Shown here: positions 16,991 to 25,150 of the stretch, piece by piece
Layout: the number at the start of each line of letters is the position of its first letter
Position numbering within the stretch: position 1 is the stretch's first letter
DNA from: DATFYM01 sp035315065
GTDB taxonomy: Bacteria > Acidobacteriota > Terriglobia > UBA7540
Assembly: GCA_035315065.1 (NCBI GenBank)
Contig: DATFYM010000002.1
Span: 1-64,000, forward strand
Direction: 5' to 3'
DNA length: 64,000 nt
Position numbers and translations under genes: made by a program
The notes under the pieces: generated by a model
What the model saw: only the letters and a program-made list of their open reading frames with translations
Database searches by the model: none
Told to the model about the DNA's origin: nothing

Positions 16991-17583
16991 ACTGCGAACC
17001 GATCCCGCTAGCGCCGGGTTGCAACCGCAAGTCCTAGGTTCTGCATCACCGCCGCCACCAGGAACCCGCCGAGGAGTATCCCGCCGGCAACTGCATACAG
17101 CCGGGCTGCCCGGGTTTGCGCCAGCCCCGCGCCGCCAATCGCGCCCGCGACGGTGAACTCGGCCAATTCACATGCCGCCCAAGCTGCCAACATGTCCCCG
17201 CCCAAGGGGAACATCGAGAAAAGCCCAACATTTCCAGCTACTGCGAACACAAGTCCAAACCCGGCGCCGAACCTGGCGCCGGATGCCGCACCACGGATGT
17301 CCAGGTGCCGCTCCAACCACAGCAGCAACGCCGTCAACAGCAGGAAAGACCCGTAACCGAAAGGGATTCGCCGGAACATCAGCGCCGGCGGCAAGAACAC
17401 CGGCCCGGGGTTGACGTAGTACCGCGACAGAAGACCGGCGTTGAACAGGAAGTCGACGCCGAGGAATGCGATCCACATCGCACCGGCGATGGCGACCATG
17501 CGTCCGATGGTCAGCCGCAGTTCAGTGTCATGTGCTGTCGTCGGGACGTTCATGCACTTCCCTCTGGTTTAAGAAGCTCTCAG
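16975..17583. repeat. Segmental duplication, copy A (membrane gene plus flanks)
   Basis: Matches 21175-21783 at a constant offset of 4200 bases through the gene, its stop-side flank (box, then TTTTTCAAA) and its start-side flank (GCACTTCCCTCTGGTTTAAG and on). No indel is visible. Both ends fall in island repeats. Confidence 0.85.
17008..17553 (-). CDS. Small integral membrane protein of unknown function, copy A
   Basis: 181 residues with four or five hydrophobic segments: MVAIAGAMWIAFLGVDFLF (19-37), a segment around GYGSFLLLTALLLWLE, FGLVFAVAGNVGLFSMF, AWAACELAEFTVAGAIGG and LYAVAGGILLGGFLVAAVM. A conserved loop reads SRYYVNPGPVFLPP. I do not recognise the family. It differs from the copy at 21208-21753 at 15 positions, mostly conservative, so both have been kept as open frames. 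Start ATG 17553 is preceded by AGAGGGAAGTGC, a usable Shine-Dalgarno. Confidence 0.7.
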   Translation of the reverse strand: MNVPTTAHDTELRLTIGRMVAIAGAMWIAFLGVDFLFNAGLLSRYYVNPGPVFLPPALMFRRIPFGYGSFLLLTALLLWLERHLDIRGAASGARFGAGFGLVFAVAGNVGLFSMFPLGGDMLAAWAACELAEFTVAGAIGGAGLAQTRAARLYAVAGGILLGGFLVAAVMQNLGLAVATRR

Positions 17584-17754
17584 CCGTCAGCCCTCAGCTT
17601 CCCGCCTTTTGCCTTTCTTTTCTCTTCCTGTCCGCCTGCTACTCGCGACCGCTCAACGCCGGTTCCCAAAGATGTTCCGGCCCGCAGATGTCAGATATTT
17701 TCAGCTTGACTAGCGTCGGCCCTTAGCCCCCCACCTTTCCGTTTTTTCCTCTGT

Positions 17755-18010
17755 GACAGGGCGCGACCGTTCGCATCAGATTGCACCTTGACATGAACCG
17801 CACGACTTGGCCCATTTTCCGAAAAGCCGCGCCATTCGCCTTCCGCCTTGGTGAACCTCGGAAATGGGTTCGTGTTGGGTTCGGTCCCGGGACACGATCT
17901 TGTGTTTTCAATAAGTCGGTGGCTTCGGTCCTGAAAAAATGATTACGTTTGATGCTCGACCAAGTGCTGGCCAGAGCAAATCGTCGTGCATGCTGATAAT
18001 CACATATATA
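17755..18010. repeat. Long direct repeat, copy 1
   Basis: About 256 bases matching 18425-18681 at roughly 85% by eye. Shared landmarks are CCGTTCGCATCAGATTG, ACGACTTGGCCCATTTTCC, GAAATGGGTTCG and GCTTCGGTCCTGAAAAAA. It includes one GTGGCTTCG half-box. A shorter relative lies at 20075-20155. Confidence 0.8.
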
Positions 18011-18261
18011 ATGTAATATACCAACATGACAAATCCTGGTCCGGTCTCTAAACTCAGGTGGTTTATTGACGCACATTATGCTACCCCGAGAGCGATATGC
18101 CCGTTTGCGAATCAACCAGCAAATCGGTGGATTCGTTTTTCGAAAAACTCCCAGCTTTCAGCCGCCGCCCTATCAGCGCCTGCCCATTTGCCCTTTGCCC
18201 TTTGCCCTTTGCCATTTGCCTTCCTGCCCGCTGCCTACTGCCGACCGCTTTCCGCCCTCTA

Positions 18262-18340
18262 ACGGTGGCTTCGTTCCTGACTTTTCCACCGCCCGATCCT
18301 TCGTTTTCAAGCAAATCGGTGGCTTCGTTTTTGAAAAGCT
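18262..18340. repeat. Paired GAAGCCACCG-box element, copy 4
   Basis: Full copy: AACGGTGGCTTCGTTCCTGA, CCCGATCCTTCGTTTTCAAG, AAATCGGTGGCTTCG. Preceded by CGACCGCTTTCCGCCCTCT, a lead-in shared with the copies at 21894 and (in part) 20236. Confidence 0.8.
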
Positions 18341-18424
18341 ATCAGCTTTCAGCCGTCAGCCATCAGCTTCCTGCCATTTGCCTTTTGCCATTTGCCTTTT
18401 GCCTTTCTTTTCTCTTTCCTGTCG

Positions 18425-18681
18425 GCCAGGGCGCGGCCGTTCGCATCAGATTGAACCTGGACACGAACCACACGACTTGGCCCATTTTCCGAAAAGTCGC
18501 ACCATTTGCCCTCCGCCTGGGTGAACTTCGGAAATGGGTTCGTAATGGGTTCGGTCCCGGGGCACGATCGTTTGTTTTCAATAAGTCGATGGCTTCGGTC
18601 CTGAAAAAAACGATTACGTTCTGCGCTCCACCAAGAACTGGCCAGAGCGAATCGTCGGGCATCTGGATGATCAAATATATG
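18425..18681. repeat. Long direct repeat, copy 2
   Basis: Second copy of the 256-base repeat, ending in an AT-rich ATCAAATATATGATT where copy 1 has ATCACATATATAATG. No open frame is conserved with codon-like substitutions between copies, so it is not obviously coding. Confidence 0.8.
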
Positions 18682-18999
18682 ATTCAAGATAACTACCCTA
18701 TCGTAGCTCCGCATCCGGCCGGTAAACTCCAGTTGTTTAAGTTATTTATCAATAACTCTCATGATACCCTTCAACTAAACCGTCTGCCCGTGTATCATTC
18801 TCTGGCACAAGCTGCCGGATTCTCTCTCTACGGAGGTTTTTCCTGCCCATCACCATCACTGCCAACTCTCAGTTGTCGGCCATCACCTTCTAGTCTTCCC
18901 GTGCCGCGCTACTGTCGGCGGGCCCTTTGCGTACCTACCGACTGCCTTCTGCCGACTGCCGACTGCTTCTTGACGACCCTCAACTCCTCTTGTCAACGG

Positions 19000-19950
19000 T
19001 TATTGCGACTTCCCTTTCGCATGTCCTTCTTCACGATAACGGAGAGCTTCAGCCGCGTCGCTTAACGGGTAGCGCCTGTCGATGACGGGTACAACTTTTC
19101 CGGCTTCAAGAAGACTTTTCAGAAAAACCAAATCCTTCGTGTTTATCTTCGCAATAAAGAAACGCATCTTCTTGCTCCCAATCCGTGATAGGAATGGTCC
19201 CAGTAACATAGCTTGAAAAACTCGACCCAAACCACCTCCGACCATGACAAAAATTCCGTCCTGACTCAGCGCACGCCGGTAATCGAAAATCGAATGATGG
19301 GCGTTCACACCGAGAATGAGATCGTAACGCTGGCCACTTTGCGTGAAATCTTCTCGAGTGTAATCAATGACATGGTCTGCGCCAAGCGATCGCGCCGTGT
19401 CCACATTCCTCGTACTGCACACGGCAGTGACCTCAGCCCCGAACGATTTGGCAATCTGGACCGCAAACGTACCCACACCACCAGACGCGCCATCAACCAG
19501 AACCTTTTGGCCTCGCTGAATCCGTCCCTTGTCACGAAGACCCTGGAGGGCGGTGATTGCCGCCACGGGTACAGCTGCGGCATCCTCGAACGATAGGTTG
19601 GCCGGCTTCAGCGCCAGTTTATCTTCAACCGCACACACATACTCGGCAAACCCTCCCACACCTTTTCCCCCGAACACCTCGTCGCCGGGCTGAAACTGTT
19701 TTACGTGTCTGCCAACCGCTTCAACTCGCCCCGCGATATCACAGCCTATGACCTTGTATTTTGGTTTGAGCAGCCCCCCGATCATCGGGAGGAAGAACAA
19801 CGGTCCTCTCATGGAGAAACTGTCAAGCGGATTTACAGATGCCGCGTAGATTTTTATCAGGACCTCGTTGTCCGCGGGGGTAGGTACTGCAATCTCGCTT
19901 AGCTGCAACACATCCGGCGGTCCGTATTGCGTGTGTACGATCGCTTTCAT
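19000..19950 (-). CDS. Zinc-independent medium-chain dehydrogenase/reductase (quinone-oxidoreductase type)
   Basis: 316 residues from ATG 19950; a TTG four codons upstream is the alternative. The N-terminal GroES-like part (MKAIVHTQYGPPDVLQL, VLIKIYAASVNPLDSFSMRG) lacks the zinc ligands of alcohol dehydrogenases. The NAD(P)-binding half has VLVDGASGGVGTFAVQIAK (about 148-166), with the AxxGxxG fingerprint of NADPH-dependent quinone reductases, and GADHVIDYTREDF. It probably reduces quinones or enones in the cytosol. Base composition is less GC-rich than most genes in the window, as for the DUF4386 neighbour, suggesting both were acquired. It is flanked on both sides by island repeats. Confidence 0.85.
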   Translation of the reverse strand: MKAIVHTQYGPPDVLQLSEIAVPTPADNEVLIKIYAASVNPLDSFSMRGPLFFLPMIGGLLKPKYKVIGCDIAGRVEAVGRHVKQFQPGDEVFGGKGVGGFAEYVCAVEDKLALKPANLSFEDAAAVPVAAITALQGLRDKGRIQRGQKVLVDGASGGVGTFAVQIAKSFGAEVTAVCSTRNVDTARSLGADHVIDYTREDFTQSGQRYDLILGVNAHHSIFDYRRALSQDGIFVMVGGGLGRVFQAMLLGPFLSRIGSKKMRFFIAKINTKDLVFLKSLLEAGKVVPVIDRRYPLSDAAEALRYREEGHAKGKSQ

Positions 19951-20357
19951 AAAGTGCTTCAAGAGTTCTCAGCTCTCGGCCGTCAGCCATCAGCTTCCCG
20001 CGCTGCCTTTTGACTTCCGGCGACTCCGTTCTGCCGACCATCGCCTGGAATGGCCCTCCGACCGTGATCCGTCCCCCAAATGGGTTCGTAATGGGTTCGG
20101 TCCCAAGTATCGCCTTTCGTTTTCAATAACTCAGTGGCTTCGGTCCTTCAAAATCGACTGATTCGCTTCCTTCTTGTCACAGCCTTGACACTGCCGAATG
20201 CCTTCTGCCTGCCGTCGGCTGCTTTCCGCGTTCTAACGGTGGCTTCGTTCCTGATTTCTCCAGAGCCCGATCCTTTGTTTTCTATCAAATCGGTGGCCTC
20301 TTTCTTCAAAAAGTTCCCGGCTTTCAGTTGTCAGCCATCGGTTTCCGATGATTCCGT
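19951..20357. repeat. Repeat gap with element copy 5
   Basis: No gene. TCAGCTCTCGGC words, a partial copy of the long direct repeat (20075-20155, AAATGGGTTCGTAATGG) and a full paired-box element at 20236-20313 with a mutated second box (GGTGGCCTC). Confidence 0.75.
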
Positions 20358-21041
20358 TCAAGGTTGCTTTGGTTCTGAAGCACTATTCATGCCTTTGACC
20401 AGAATCCACACCCCGATTGTAAATTCAAAGGGGACGTAGGGAAGGTACAGGAAAAATGAAACTTGATGGCCAAACACAGCAAACAGTGTCCCTACCAGGC
20501 AAGGGAAAACTGCTATCAGACCCCAGAGAGACAGCGCACGGGGAACAATTCTCGATTTGTCGAGCAGGTAATAAAAAAGGATCGCACCCAAACAAAAAGC
20601 CAACATACTCAGCGTAGCTCCAACAAAATCCATGGATTCCAACGCCAGGTTTCCTATCGTCTGCAAATAGGCAGGGTGTCCTGCGGTTACATATTCCTGA
20701 CTTGTGCGAAGGAGAGAGAAAGAGGCTATTTTGCTGGTAGCAACCAGCGCCGCTTCTAAGACATAGAACCCCATGGCAACAAGAGCTACGGTTTCGTTCT
20801 GATTCCTCAGGGTTATAAAAAGAACGGCCCCTAAAAAGATGACGCCAAAGGCGGTGATCATATCAACCAAAATGTTTGCTCTCATCAGCCAGGCATTATT
20901 GGCAACCTTGATCATACTTTCACTTATATTTCCAGTCGGCGTCAATGCCAGTTTCAGAATCAGTCCACTGATCAAAGATGTAATCGCCTGAAGAAGAAAT
21001 GCACCTCCCAAAACTCTTGAAGTACTGTTGACTGAATCCAT
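20358..21041 (-). CDS. DUF4386 family membrane protein
   Basis: 227 residues, six or so membrane segments: LGGAFLLQAITSLISGLIL, MRANILVDMITAFGVIFLGAVLF, VALVAMGFYVLEAALVA, MDFVGATLSMLAFCLGAILFYYLL, ALSLWGLIAVFPCLVGTLF and SFFLYLPYVPFEFTIGVWILV. Pattern and order agree with DUF4386. The family's biochemical role is not established. It is the least GC-rich gene of the window. It is on the same strand as the reductase at 19000, but 0.4 kb of repeats lie between them, so cotranscription is uncertain. Likely a horizontal acquisition. Confidence 0.8.
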   Translation of the reverse strand: MDSVNSTSRVLGGAFLLQAITSLISGLILKLALTPTGNISESMIKVANNAWLMRANILVDMITAFGVIFLGAVLFITLRNQNETVALVAMGFYVLEAALVATSKIASFSLLRTSQEYVTAGHPAYLQTIGNLALESMDFVGATLSMLAFCLGAILFYYLLDKSRIVPRALSLWGLIAVFPCLVGTLFAVFGHQVSFFLYLPYVPFEFTIGVWILVKGMNSASEPKQP

Positions 21042-21117
21042 TTCTTATTCCCTGTTGTTTATTTCGATGACGCTGTCGATTGACTTCCGCCTACTGACGA
21101 CTGCTTTCCGCCCTCTA

Positions 21118-21190
21118 AGGTGGCTTCGTTCCTGACTTTTCCAGAACCCGATCCTTTGTTTTCATGCAAATCGGTGGCTTCGTTTTTCAA
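21118..21190. repeat. Paired GAAGCCACCG-box element, copy 6
   Basis: AAGGTGGCTTCGTTCCTGAC, ACCCGATCCTTTGTTTTCAT, AAATCGGTGGCTTCG. It borders duplication copy B exactly as copy 3 borders duplication copy A. Confidence 0.8.
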
Positions 21191-21783
21191 ATTGGGAACT
21201 GATCCCGCTAGCGCCGGGTTGCGACCGCAAGTCCTGCGTTCTGCATCACCGCCGCCACCAGGAAACCCCCGATTAGTATCCCGCCCGCGACCGCATACAG
21301 CCGGGTCGCTGGGGCCTGCGCCAGCCCCGCGCCGCCAATGCCGCCGGCGACGGTGAACTCGGCCCATTCACATGCCGCCCAAGCTGCCAACATGTCCCCG
21401 CCCAGCGGGAACATCGAGAACAGCCCAATGTTTCCAGCTACTGCGAACACAAGTCCAAACGCGGCGCCGAACCTGGCGCCCGCCGCCGCACCACGGATGC
21501 CCAGGTGCCGCTCCAACCACAGCAGCAACGCAGTCAACAGCAGAAAAGAACCGTAACCGAAAGGGATTCGCCGAAACATCAGCGCAGGCGGCAAGAACAC
21601 CGGCCCGGGGTTGACGTAGTACCGCGACAGAAGACCGGCACTGAACAGGAAGTCTACACCGAGGAATGCGATCCACATCGCGCCGGCGATGGCGACCAGG
21701 CGTCCCATAGTCAGCCGCAGTTCATTGTCATGTGCTGTCGTCGGGACGTTCATGCACTTCCCTCTGGTTTAAGAAGCTCTCAG
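21175..21783. repeat. Segmental duplication, copy B
   Basis: Counterpart of 16975-17583. The offset of 4200 bases is constant across the whole unit. Confidence 0.85.
21208..21753 (-). CDS. Small integral membrane protein of unknown function, copy B
   Basis: 181 residues, the same length and membrane layout as the protein at 17008-17553. Differences include N10 for T10, S38 for N38, W for L in AWAACEWAEF, and APATRL for TRAARL. I count 15 in all, about 92% identity, with no stop or indel in either copy. This suggests recent duplication or continued selection. The start-side flank with AGAGGGAAGTGC is also shared. Function unknown; the retention of both copies is the only hint that it matters. 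Confidence 0.7.
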   Translation of the reverse strand: MNVPTTAHDNELRLTMGRLVAIAGAMWIAFLGVDFLFSAGLLSRYYVNPGPVFLPPALMFRRIPFGYGSFLLLTALLLWLERHLGIRGAAAGARFGAAFGLVFAVAGNIGLFSMFPLGGDMLAAWAACEWAEFTVAGGIGGAGLAQAPATRLYAVAGGILIGGFLVAAVMQNAGLAVATRR

Positions 21784-22427
21784 CTCTCAGCCATCAGCTA
21801 TCAGCCATCAGCTTCCTGCCTTTTGCCTTTTGCCCTTTGCCTTTCTTTTCTCTTCCTGCCGACTACCTGCTGCCGACCGCTTTCCGCCCTGTAACGGTGG
21901 CTTCGTTCCTGACTTTTCCACAGCCCGATCCTTTGTTTTCATGCAAATCGGTGGCTTCGTTTTTGGAAGCTCTCAGCTTTCAGCCATCAGTCTGCCCGCC
22001 ACTTGCCGTCTGCCCATTGCCTTTTGCCTGTCTTGCTCCCTGCGACCCGCTTCTCCTGACTGACGAGAAAGAGAGGAAAGGGGGTGGCCATCTGCCCCAG
22101 GGCTTTCGCCCTGGGCTACATTATTTCGCCGCTCCGCGGCTTCCCCACCTGCCTTCTGCCTCCTCTCGCCAGCGCGGCCTGTCGCCTGGACTGCCTGCCG
22201 GCTGCCACTGCCTCCTAACGGTGGCTTCGTTCCTGACTTTCCCACCGCCTGAGCCTTTGTTTTCTAGCAAATCGGTGGCTTCGTTTTTCAAAAAGCTTTT
22301 AGCTATCAGTCGTCAGCCATCAGCTTCCGGTCTCACTGTGCCACTTGCGTTCCGGCTTGTCTGGGTCCGGAGCCCGACCGGAAACCGTCTTGCAATCGTC
22401 AACCGTAAATCGTAAATCGTCAATTCC
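21754..22427. repeat. Repeat gap with element copies 7 and 8
   Basis: No gene. TCAGC and TTTTGCC word runs; a paired-box element at 21894-21968; a CCCAGGGCTTTCGCCCTGGG hairpin with CGCCGCTCCGCGGC beside it (22096-22142); a second element at 22218-22297; TCAGTCGTCAGCC words; and CGTAAATCGTAAATCGTCAA words just before the DUF362 stop. Confidence 0.75.
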
Positions 22428-23450
22428 TCACACCTCCACCTTCTCAATCTGACTCGGCTGATTCGTCCCCAGCCGGTGCCGGGCATCGGCGGCCGTCGCG
22501 ATGTACGTGGGCGCCCGTTTCTCGGCCTCCAGGGACTTCATGCCTTGCTCCGACCTTTTCTGTTCAATCAGCCGCCAACCGGTGTAGTCGAGAGCCACGG
22601 GGTCCTGGGCCACCAGCAATCCGTTAAAGGGCCAAGACCACTGAGGCATGTAGGAAGGCCCGCCTTCGTATTGCGCGGTCGTGGCGTCACAGATGCTGAG
22701 CCGGATTTTCTGCCGAATCGGCGGCAGCATATTTACGTCGGCGATGTAGGGGTCGCCCACATCGAGGTGATACTTGTTGGGGTTGTGGATGGCGCCGAAG
22801 AGATTCTTGAGTGCCAGCGTTATGCCGGCGATTCCATGGTCCTTGAGCACGGGCAGGTTGATGACCGCGTCGCAAGTACGAGTGAGGGTTCTCGACACCA
22901 AGCTGCCAACACTGCCGTAGATCGCGAGGTCCTGCTCGTAACCCGCGCTATCGTTGCCGATGTAGCGGATCCCTGACTGCTTCGATCCAGGCCGAAAGCC
23001 CGCGCTTTCCAGATCGCCGTCCAGCCGGTCCCACACCACGATGTCCTTGATGCCCGCCTGCTGGAGTCGCTCCGCGATCGCTTCCACCAGCATCACGTTG
23101 GTGGAGGCGGTGCCTCGTCCCGCCAGGCAGTTGACTTTCAGGCCTACCACTTCGCCCGGCCGCACCAACTTCTTCCAAGCGGCTAAGGGAGAGTCGCAGT
23201 CATAGAAAGACTGCATGGCTCGATCCAGCAGTTTCAGGAGCCGTGCGGAGTCGACGCTCGCGCCTGACCCTCGCAGCGCCGCGTCCCGCGCCACCACGAC
23301 TCTCGATTTAGTCTGTAGGGCGGCAGGTGCCGATCCCGCATGCGGGACCGGCGCTACACCCAACGCGGCGCCAGCAATGCAGGTCCGCAGAAACTCGCGA
23401 CGATTAGACCCACAAAAAATGGGCTTTAACTCCGAATTCTCCAGTGGCAT
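22428..23450 (-). CDS. DUF362 domain protein with Tat signal
   Basis: 340 residues from ATG 23450 (a GTG at 23489 gives 13 more). The twin-arginine motif NRREFLRTCIAGAA (about residues 15-28) indicates export of a folded protein, often one that carries a cofactor. The DUF362 core follows: VVGLKVNCLAGRGTASTN, EAIAERLQQAGIKDIVVWDR, DAVINLPVLKDHGIAGITLALKNLFG and DPVALDYTGWRLIE. The family often accompanies 4Fe-4S proteins, but no activity is proven. Residues 32-45 (APVPHAGSAPAALQ) are encoded by a palindrome, GCGCCGGTCCCGCATGCGGG and on, that looks like an inserted repeat. A CRP-like site lies 112 bases upstream. A relic of a second copy is at 16630. Confidence 0.88.
   Translation of the reverse strand: MPLENSELKPIFCGSNRREFLRTCIAGAALGVAPVPHAGSAPAALQTKSRVVVARDAALRGSGASVDSARLLKLLDRAMQSFYDCDSPLAAWKKLVRPGEVVGLKVNCLAGRGTASTNVMLVEAIAERLQQAGIKDIVVWDRLDGDLESAGFRPGSKQSGIRYIGNDSAGYEQDLAIYGSVGSLVSRTLTRTCDAVINLPVLKDHGIAGITLALKNLFGAIHNPNKYHLDVGDPYIADVNMLPPIRQKIRLSICDATTAQYEGGPSYMPQWSWPFNGLLVAQDPVALDYTGWRLIEQKRSEQGMKSLEAEKRAPTYIATAADARHRLGTNQPSQIEKVEV
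23315..23358. repeat. Palindrome inside the DUF362 signal region
   Basis: On the minus strand: GTAGCGCCGGTCCCGCATGC followed by GGGATCGGC. It is self-complementary around GCATGC, in frame with the gene, and begins with the GTAGCGCCGG lead seen in the second LptA insertion. Confidence 0.6.
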
Positions 23451-23561
23451 GGTTGCACCCGTCAGCCCAGATCGGTTAGCCAGGCACACGAATGCCCGAC
23501 GCGATGCCCTAAAGTTAAACCCTTGACAAAAGTGCCGTCAGTATCACCGGTCACCCGTGCC

Positions 23562-23577
23562 TGTGACTAACGTCACT
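23562..23577. promoter_or_regulatory. CRP/FNR-like operator upstream of the Tat DUF362 gene
   Basis: TGTGACTAACGTCACT, with GTGAC and GTCAC arms separated by four bases. It fits the CRP-type TGTGA-N6-TCACA layout at nine of ten core positions. The site at 52193-52208 is almost the same, including the following GCG. On the minus strand a GATACT -10-like hexamer (23540-23545) would place the site near -37. Confidence 0.5.
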
Positions 23578-23619
23578 GCGGGTCAGGTCCTTAGTTGGAT
23601 AAGTTCCAGATGGCCGTTA

Positions 23620-23757
23620 AGAATTGACGGTTGCAGATTGACGATTGGAAGAGGACCACCAATGACGATTGTCTGGGCCTATTGAAGGCCGCCGCGGCCT
23701 GCTTCTCTTTCTTTTTCAGTCGTCAATCGTAAATCTGTCCCGCCAGGCGGGATCAAT
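23620..23757. repeat. GATTGACGATTG word palindrome
   Basis: Left arm AATTGACGGTTGCAGATTGA and on, right arm TCAGTCGTCAATCGTAAATC, loop about 70 bases. A left-arm fragment of the same word recurs at 29655-29692. It fills most of the gap between the divergent DUF362 genes. Confidence 0.7.
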
Positions 23758-23853
23758 TCTTCGCCTTTGTCAGGAATTGGGTGTAACAGCACATTAGCCA
23801 GTCCGCACCCTGGGCCTTATATCCCGTTTACGGGGTTATTTCAGGGGCCATCT

Positions 23854-24855
23854 ATGGGCGCCAAAACCGATCTGCCGGGCCGTCGTCACGCTTTGCTTAA
23901 ACTGGCGCGCTTGGGAGGATTGGGAGGGTTGGGAGCAGCTACCGCCGGTCTGGGTGTCTGGCTTAGCGCCCGCAGCAAGCAGCCCGAAGAGAACCCAGAG
24001 GAGAGCTTAGCTGCGAGCTTTGAACCCCGTCGAAACCTGCCGCCCGATCCAAACCTGCCCGAGTTGGTGGTGGTGCAAGGCGAGGACCCGCGACTGCTGG
24101 TGCGCAGATCGCTCGAAGGACTGGGCGGCATAGGGCGGTTTGTCGTCCAGGGTGATGTGGTCCTGATCAAGCCGAACATCGCCTGGGACCGCACGCCGGA
24201 GCAGGCGGCCAACACCAATCCCCAGGTGGTGGCGGAGATGGTCCGACTCTGCCGGGAGGCCGGGGCGCGGAAGGTGATCGTCACTGACGTGAGTTGCAAC
24301 GACCCCCGGCGCTGTTTCCGGCGCAGTGGCATCGCTGAGGCCGCGAGCGCCGAGGGCGCGGAAGTGGTCCTGCCCGAGGATCGGCACTTCAAGAGGGTCA
24401 ACCTGCCAGGAAACCTCGGTTCGTGGCCCGTGCTGGAGCCCCTTCTCACCGCCGATAAGGTGATCAACATCCCTGTCGCTAAACATCACAGCCTGACAGG
24501 CGTGACCCTGGGCATGAAGAACTGGATCGGCATCGTGGGCGGGCCTCGGGTTTGGCTGCACCAGGATATTCACACCAGTGTAGTCGACCTGGCCGAATTC
24601 GCGCGGCCGACGGTCACCATCATCGATGCCTATCGCGTCCTCGTGCGCAACGGCCCCACCGGCGGAAGCCTTTCCGACGTCGAGGTAAGGAAGACGTTGA
24701 TTGCCGGCACCGACCCAGTAGCGCTGGACGCCTATGCCGCCAAGACCTATTGGAACCTGGACCCGCGATCGCTGAGGTATCTGAAGATCGCCAGCGATCG
24801 TGGTCTGGGAAACATGAACTTCGAGCAAGTGAGGTCGCAAAAGGTGACGCTGTGA
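23854..24855 (+). CDS. DUF362 domain protein, membrane-anchored
   Basis: 333 residues from ATG 23854, with CAGGGGCC upstream; an ATG at 23767 would add 29 residues without family character. A hydrophobic segment GGLGGLGAATAGLGVWLSA (about 20-38) after PGRRHALLKLARL looks like a Tat-like or anchor signal. The DUF362 core follows: GDVVLIKPNIAWDRTPEQAANTNP, VVAEMVRLCREAGARKVIVTD, VINIPVAKHHSLTGVTLGMKNWIG and TDPVALDAYAAKTYW. Cys residues in VSCNDPRRC could bind a cluster. Divergent to the other DUF362 gene and followed by the polyferredoxin and the DUF6599 lipoprotein, which suggests one redox assembly. Confidence 0.88.
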   Translation: MGAKTDLPGRRHALLKLARLGGLGGLGAATAGLGVWLSARSKQPEENPEESLAASFEPRRNLPPDPNLPELVVVQGEDPRLLVRRSLEGLGGIGRFVVQGDVVLIKPNIAWDRTPEQAANTNPQVVAEMVRLCREAGARKVIVTDVSCNDPRRCFRRSGIAEAASAEGAEVVLPEDRHFKRVNLPGNLGSWPVLEPLLTADKVINIPVAKHHSLTGVTLGMKNWIGIVGGPRVWLHQDIHTSVVDLAEFARPTVTIIDAYRVLVRNGPTGGSLSDVEVRKTLIAGTDPVALDAYAAKTYWNLDPRSLRYLKIASDRGLGNMNFEQVRSQKVTL

Positions 24856-24910
24856 AGGAAGGGCCGCTTTTATGCGGAGCGACATAATTCGCTGCGGGAA
24901 AACTCCATGG

Positions 24911-25096
24911 CTGTCATGCTGAACGCAGATTCCATGAGCCTTTGGCTCGCCACTGTGCATGAAAATGGCCTCGTTGGAGCAAGTCTTTTTTTTTCAGTAC
25001 CGCCTTTGGCTATTTTCATGGCAGCGAAGCATCTCTCTTCTTGCCGGCTGAGGCAGCACAAGAGAGATTCTTCGCTACGCTTAGAATGACATGCCG
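24911..25096. repeat. GTCATTCTGAGCGAAG-type palindrome
   Basis: Left end GCTGTCATGCTGAACGCAG; right end GAGAGATTCTTCGCTACGCT then TAGAATGACATGC. A better conserved copy is at 36428-36526. No gene in 24856-25150. Confidence 0.65.
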
Positions 25097-25150
25097 ACGC
25101 TTATCGCGAATGCATGTTGTTTTGTCGAAGTCGTCAATCAGCCGTCGTGA

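Larger units (their letters stand above)
16541..17007. other. Gap with DUF362 gene fragment and repeat copy
   Basis: No intact gene. It holds the DUF362 tail fragment (16630-16706), a decayed piece of the paired-box element just beside it (about 16708-16745), and a fuller copy at 16916-16990 with diverged first box GGTGGCTTTGCT. Confidence 0.7.
17554..18999. other. 1.4-kb gene-free repeat block
   Basis: No gene supported; the open frames here are made of repeats. It contains TCAGC/TTGCC word runs, both copies of a 256-base direct repeat (17755-18010 and 18425-18681), a half element at 18118-18150, a full paired-box element at 18262-18340 and word runs of CTGCCGACTGCC just before the reductase stop. 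AT-rich stretches (18000-18030, 18670-18790) differ in base composition from flanking genes. Confidence 0.7.

Noticed and set aside
18097..19065. 322-codon plus-strand frame
   Set aside because: Composed of translated repeat words (PFALCPLPFA, SFLTFPPPDP and similar) and runs into the antisense of the reductase; no start signal or family.
13345..22297. CRISPR array
   Set aside because: The repeat copies are irregularly spaced over kilobases, differ from each other, and no spacer-like uniform units or cas genes are seen.
13345..22297. NEAT (heme-binding) domain proteins, suggested by repeated KNEAT-like translations
   Set aside because: The letters come from translating the repeat on the minus strand. 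The frames are short, differ in length and have no start, signal or domain.
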